43,051 nucleotides of DNA, from the NCBI GenBank assembly GCA_900208305.1, contig OAPG01000026.1:1-43051 (forward strand), written 5' to 3'. Source of the DNA: Melanopsichium pennsylvanicum (Eukaryota; Basidiomycota; Ustilaginomycetes; Ustilaginales). Positions 39,732 through 43,051 of this stretch are shown piece by piece (the first letter of the stretch is position 1; every line of letters begins with the position of its first letter). The position numbers were made by a program, and so were the translations under genes. The notes under the pieces are model-generated. The model was not told where the DNA came from. It saw nothing but the letters and a program-made list of their open reading frames with translations, and searched no databases.

Positions 39732-40180
39732 AATAGTAGGGGACTAATTATAATTAGGACAAATTTTGTTTAAATACATTCTATTTACTTAATCCTTCTC
39801 CAATCTTTCCGGAGGATGATTAAATTTGGATAGAATAGATCATTGTATGTATTTTATTATATTATACGATAATATACTATTATATAGTACTGTATATTCT
39901 TAATTATACATGTAACTAATAAATAGTGGATTATATTAGGAGACAGTTTACATAAAAGAATATTCTATTTATTTACCCCTTCGGAGCGCTAGTAAAACCG
40001 TATTCTTTGACTATTTTCTTTAACTTTTCTCTATCCTAGATGGAAATATTCTCTAATTTTACTAATCTTGGACCTTTCTACTTTATTCAAGCATAATATT
40101 TATAATATAGTCTTACCTATATAAACTTATTATACAATAAGGGGTGAGAATAAATAATAAAAATCCAATTTTCATATAAT
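39732..40180. other. Spacer tRNA-Met-tRNA-His
   Basis: AT-rich sequence without a recognisable gene. A short palindromic run CTTCTCC...GGAGGA lies near 39796-39818. Confidence 0.5.
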
Positions 40181-40256
40181 GGGTAAAACTCCGGACTTGA
40201 ACCGGAATGAACGCAACTCCACAGATTGGCGCTTTACCTATTAAGCTAGTATTACC
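40181..40256 (-). tRNA. trnH: tRNA-His(GUG)
   Basis: The minus-strand acceptor GGTAATA pairs with TTTTACC, one mismatch. Anticodon loop CTGTGGA gives GUG. The T arm is TCCGG, TTCAAGT, CCGGA. Confidence 0.82.
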
Positions 40257-40429
40257 TTCCTTAATATATTAATTAGTTATATTCCTATAGTACATCTAAA
40301 TATACTAAAAACGTAAATATCTACTATCTATCCCTAACTAAATTTGTCTAGTAATCTAAAAAGGATAGTGTATATTTTATTTACTAGCATGTTATAATAA
40401 TAACTATGATAAATAGAAGACTTATAATA

Positions 40430-41865
40430 CTACAAGCAAATAGTAGCGATACTAAAATATTTTATTTTATAACAGCCCGATAATAAATATTCTTGTCCAT
40501 GCTTGGATAAATAAATAGAAATGGAAACATAAAGCTTAGTAGTGGTATGGATTGTTTTTAAGATAGGGGGGGATGAATTAGAATCAGTTGTAGAAGAACT
40601 AATATATGGAAGACATACCATTGCAACAAGTAGTACTAGAATTAGTGGTGTATTGATTAGTGCAGCATTAAGAAGTACAGGGCTTAGTAGAATTATAACT
40701 AGAGTAACTAGAGCAATAGCTAGATATAGAGCATAACTAGTTAGGTTACCAGTATCTAGCTTAGCAATATCTTTACTTCCAGATGTAAGTCCTGTAGCTA
40801 GACCATAAGGTCCTACTAGTTCAATAATACCACGGTCAAGAACTTTACTAATGACGTATCCTAGTTGAAGTCCACCATTGATAATATAATGGTTATAAAT
40901 AACATCAACATAGTATTTACCATTAAAGAATTTATATAGTTTAAGTGCTACACTGTTATTTGTAATATTAATAAACACGCTAGGTACGACATGATAGAAA
41001 TATAGTGCAGCACATGCTCCTAGAATAGATAGAATAATAGGTAGTAGTTTAGGTACTAGAGGAATATTCTCTGCTTCAATTAGGGTGATATGTGATGGAT
41101 GTGTAAATAGACTCTGAGAAAGGAAATCACTACCAACACCAATATACAGATCACTAGCCACATATCCAAAGAAAATAGCTAGTAGTGATAGAATTGCAAG
41201 TGGAATCATAACGATTGTAGGTGCATCATGCACATTATTATAAACTGACTTAGGAGCATTAGGATATGTTAGGAATGTTAGACTGATGAGTCGTAGACTA
41301 TAAAAGGCTGTAAGACCGGCACTAATGGTTCCTAGCCAATATGCGACCATACCACTAAACTCGTACTGACCGTAAGCCAGCTCGATAATGATATCTTTAC
41401 TGTAGAATCCTGTTAGCCAAGGTAGAGCCATTAGACTTAGACTACCAATTAGAATAGCAGTATATGTGAAAGGTAGGAATCCAATTAGACCACCTAGTCG
41501 TCGTTGATCTTGTTGATCATATGTAGCATGTAGTACAGCACCTGCTGCTAGAAATAGTAGAGCTTTAAAGAAAGCATGGTTTACAAGGTGGAATAGTGCT
41601 ACATTATATTGACTTAGACCACAAGCCATAAATAGGTAACCCATTTGTGAACATGTACTGTAAGCAATAACCCGTTTTAGATCATTTTGTAGTAGACCTG
41701 TTGATGCTGCAAAGAATGCAGTTAGTGCACCAACCCAAGTAATAACAATAAGTGTTGTTGGACCATACTCAATAACTGGTGATGACCGTAGTAGAAGATA
41801 CACTCCTGCTGTAACTAGTGTAGCTGCATGGATTAGTGCACTAACTGGTGTAGGTCCTTCCATAG
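40430..41865 (-). CDS. nad5: NADH dehydrogenase subunit 5, 3' exon
   Basis: Nad5 is an antiporter-like proton-pumping subunit of complex I. The exon starts within a codon before MEGPTPVSALIHAATLVTAG and encodes about 478 residues to the stop at 40430. Conserved segments are LLQNDLKRVIAYSTCSQMGY, FHLVNHAFFKALLFLAAG and FYSKDIIIELAY. The last 60 residues (SSSTTDSNSS onward) extend beyond the usual end. The exon's T|CT ATG junction suggests SMEGP. The 5' part of nad5 is not in the window. Confidence 0.95.
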
Positions 41866-42160
41866 CTAATAAATTATTATCTTAAATGTATTTAGCATTT
41901 AATTCTAGATATCACTACCTAGTTTAGACTATGTCTTCATCTATTATTAATAATAAGTTACTAAATAATAGATGTTGGGCGCTCGTGTCCGGATTATTGT
42001 TGACGTAACTCACCGATTAGTCGTTGAACTTTCCTTGATCTATATTTTATAAATATACGTCGACCAAGGCTTAGCTGCAAATTGTCTTATTAATCTATAT
42101 CACCCGTATTAATAAGAGATCCTTGCAATTCACCCAATATTTTCTCATAATACTCACGTA
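41866..42160 (-). mobile_element. nad5 intron core, group IA, 5' end not found
   Basis: Core elements GGGTGAATTGCAAGG, AAGACAATTTGCAGC, TTCAACGACTAATCGG, GACACGAGCGCCC and GAAGACATAGTCTAAAC occur in order, and the intron ends with G at 41866. No nad5 exon is recognisable up to 43051, so the intron probably extends out of the window and includes the decayed ORF. Confidence 0.85.
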
Positions 42161-42198
42161 GTACGCAGACGCTTAGCTTTATACCTAAAGGAAGATAT

Positions 42199-42992
42199 CT
42201 ACTTATTTTCAATAAGATGCTTTTTACTTTCAATGATATATACACCTACTACCTTTTGTAGTTTATTAAATTCTTCAAAAGGAATTACAATTACAATTAC
42301 AATTACAATTAGAATTAGAATTAGAATTAGAATTAGAATTAGAATTAGAATTAGAATTAGAGGTCCTGCTCGCATACGTCGTACACGAGATAGTGCAATA
42401 ACACTATTAATATCTAGCTCACTAAGACGATTTTTGTAGAAGATCAAGCTCTTCACGTGTACAATGATATGGTAGATGAAGGGCTAGTCCTGATTTACAC
42501 CAATCAACTTCAGTATTGTATCGTGATGAAAATACATAGTTATAATACATTCCTATAGCACCATAGTCTAGAATATAACCACTAGACATAATAATAATGC
42601 TAGAGAAATTTCATTAAATTTACTAAACATTTTCTTAGTAAATACTCGTGATCCAGATCCTTCCGGTAAAAACAGGATATATAGTTTATAAAAACAGAAT
42701 ATATAGTTTATAAAAACAAGCCTATGTTAGCGTTGAAAGAATCATTCGTACACGTTATCTCGACTATCAATATTTTATTGACTCCTTTGGCACGTCCTAG
42801 TAGTGTAAGAATATAATCAAACCAACTAGATTCATGTTTTTCGCTAGTTTGATATACTAGTCGAGACATAGTATTTTCTTTATGTGTCCGACTTATTAGA
42901 TTTCCACTAACTATTAGGACAATTAGAAAAGAAAATAGAAAATCATCAATAGAACGATTACGTCGTTTAGTCATAGATTTAGGAGAGTTCAT
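42199..42992 (-). pseudogene. Unidentified decayed ORF in the nad5 intron
   Basis: Protein-like pieces on the minus strand in changing frames read YQTSEKHESSWFDYILTLLG near 42850, YILDYGAIGMYYNYVFSS and LPYHCTREELDLL near 42450-42580, NRLSELDINSVIALSRVRRM near 42380-42440 and FEEFNKLQKVVGVYI near 42240-42280. I do not recognise the family. A hexanucleotide expansion adds a Leu-Ile/Val-Ile tract. Its place upstream of the ribozyme core fits an intron-encoded gene. Confidence 0.5.
42283..42360. repeat. Hexanucleotide array, four AATTAC and nine AATTAG
   Basis: Thirteen perfect 6-nt units change once from AATTAC to AATTAG. On the minus strand they encode Leu-Ile and Val-Ile dipeptides inside the decayed ORF, keeping its frame. 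Confidence 0.95.
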
Positions 42993-43051
42993 CTTTAGGT
43001 GTTAAATTAGAAAATAGAAAAATAGATGCATAAGTAGATAGGTGATTAGAA

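Noticed and set aside
40542..40736. Plus-strand open frame opposite nad5
   Set aside because: It is a shadow of the nad5 reading frame with no recognisable domain.
42233..42439. Plus-strand frame encoding a Thr-Ile and Arg-Ile repeat
   Set aside because: It is produced by the hexanucleotide array. The minus strand carries the protein-like sequence.

Overview
The window is a 43 kb piece of a fungal mitochondrial genome. It carries cox1, atp8, atp6, cox2, rps3, rnl, nad6, atp9, most of nad5 and twelve clear tRNA genes, on both strands, in AT-rich spacers with many short GC-rich hairpins. Complex I genes plus Nad5, Cox2, Atp6 and Atp8 proteins that look unlike those of budding yeasts suggest an early-diverging fungus (Mucoromycota, Glomeromycotina, Zoopagomycota or chytrid-like). 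That placement is inference.

Layout. 1-9275 (+): tRNA-Ser, then cox1 in seven exons (one of only 11 nt) with six group I introns carrying GIY-YIG or LAGLIDADG ORFs. 9710-14209 (+): atp8, atp6, then a mobile module (two ORFs and tRNA-Arg(UCU)) followed by the displaced old 3' end of atp6. 14530-18800: tRNA-Val, cox2, a decayed GIY-YIG gene on the opposite strand, the displaced old cox2 3' end and a second decayed GIY-YIG gene. 19023-22571 (-): tRNA-Gly, rps3, tRNA-Asn, another GIY-YIG remnant, a tRNA-like sequence and tRNA-Pro. About 23000-34270 (-): rnl with six group I introns, one at the omega site. 34797-38330 (+): nad6, tRNA-Cys, tRNA-Trp, atp9 with a short intron, a broken GIY-YIG gene and the displaced atp9 3' end. 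38973-43051: tRNA-Leu, tRNA-Arg(UCG), tRNA-Met, tRNA-His, the 3' exon of nad5 (-) and part of its intron.

The core genes encode respiratory complexes I, IV and V, the large rRNA, one ribosomal protein and the tRNAs that translate them. Over this lies a dense mobile layer. (1) In atp6, cox2 and atp9 an endonuclease-type ORF is followed by a second copy of the gene's 3' end, so three essential genes appear to have had their tails replaced by homing modules. (2) Short GC hairpins recur at identical sequence in spacers, introns and coding sequence, and several lie in the LAGLIDADG motif codons of intron endonucleases. (3) Related group I introns occur at several sites: three paralogues in rnl, and one group IA core in atp9, nad5 and two rnl introns.

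Decoding is uneven. Core genes use only UGG for Trp, CGN for Arg and almost no UUA, whereas mobile ORFs use UGA where Trp is expected and the atp6 module uses AGA. Several frame breaks sit at homopolymers, notably in cox1 exon 1, so some may be sequencing errors.
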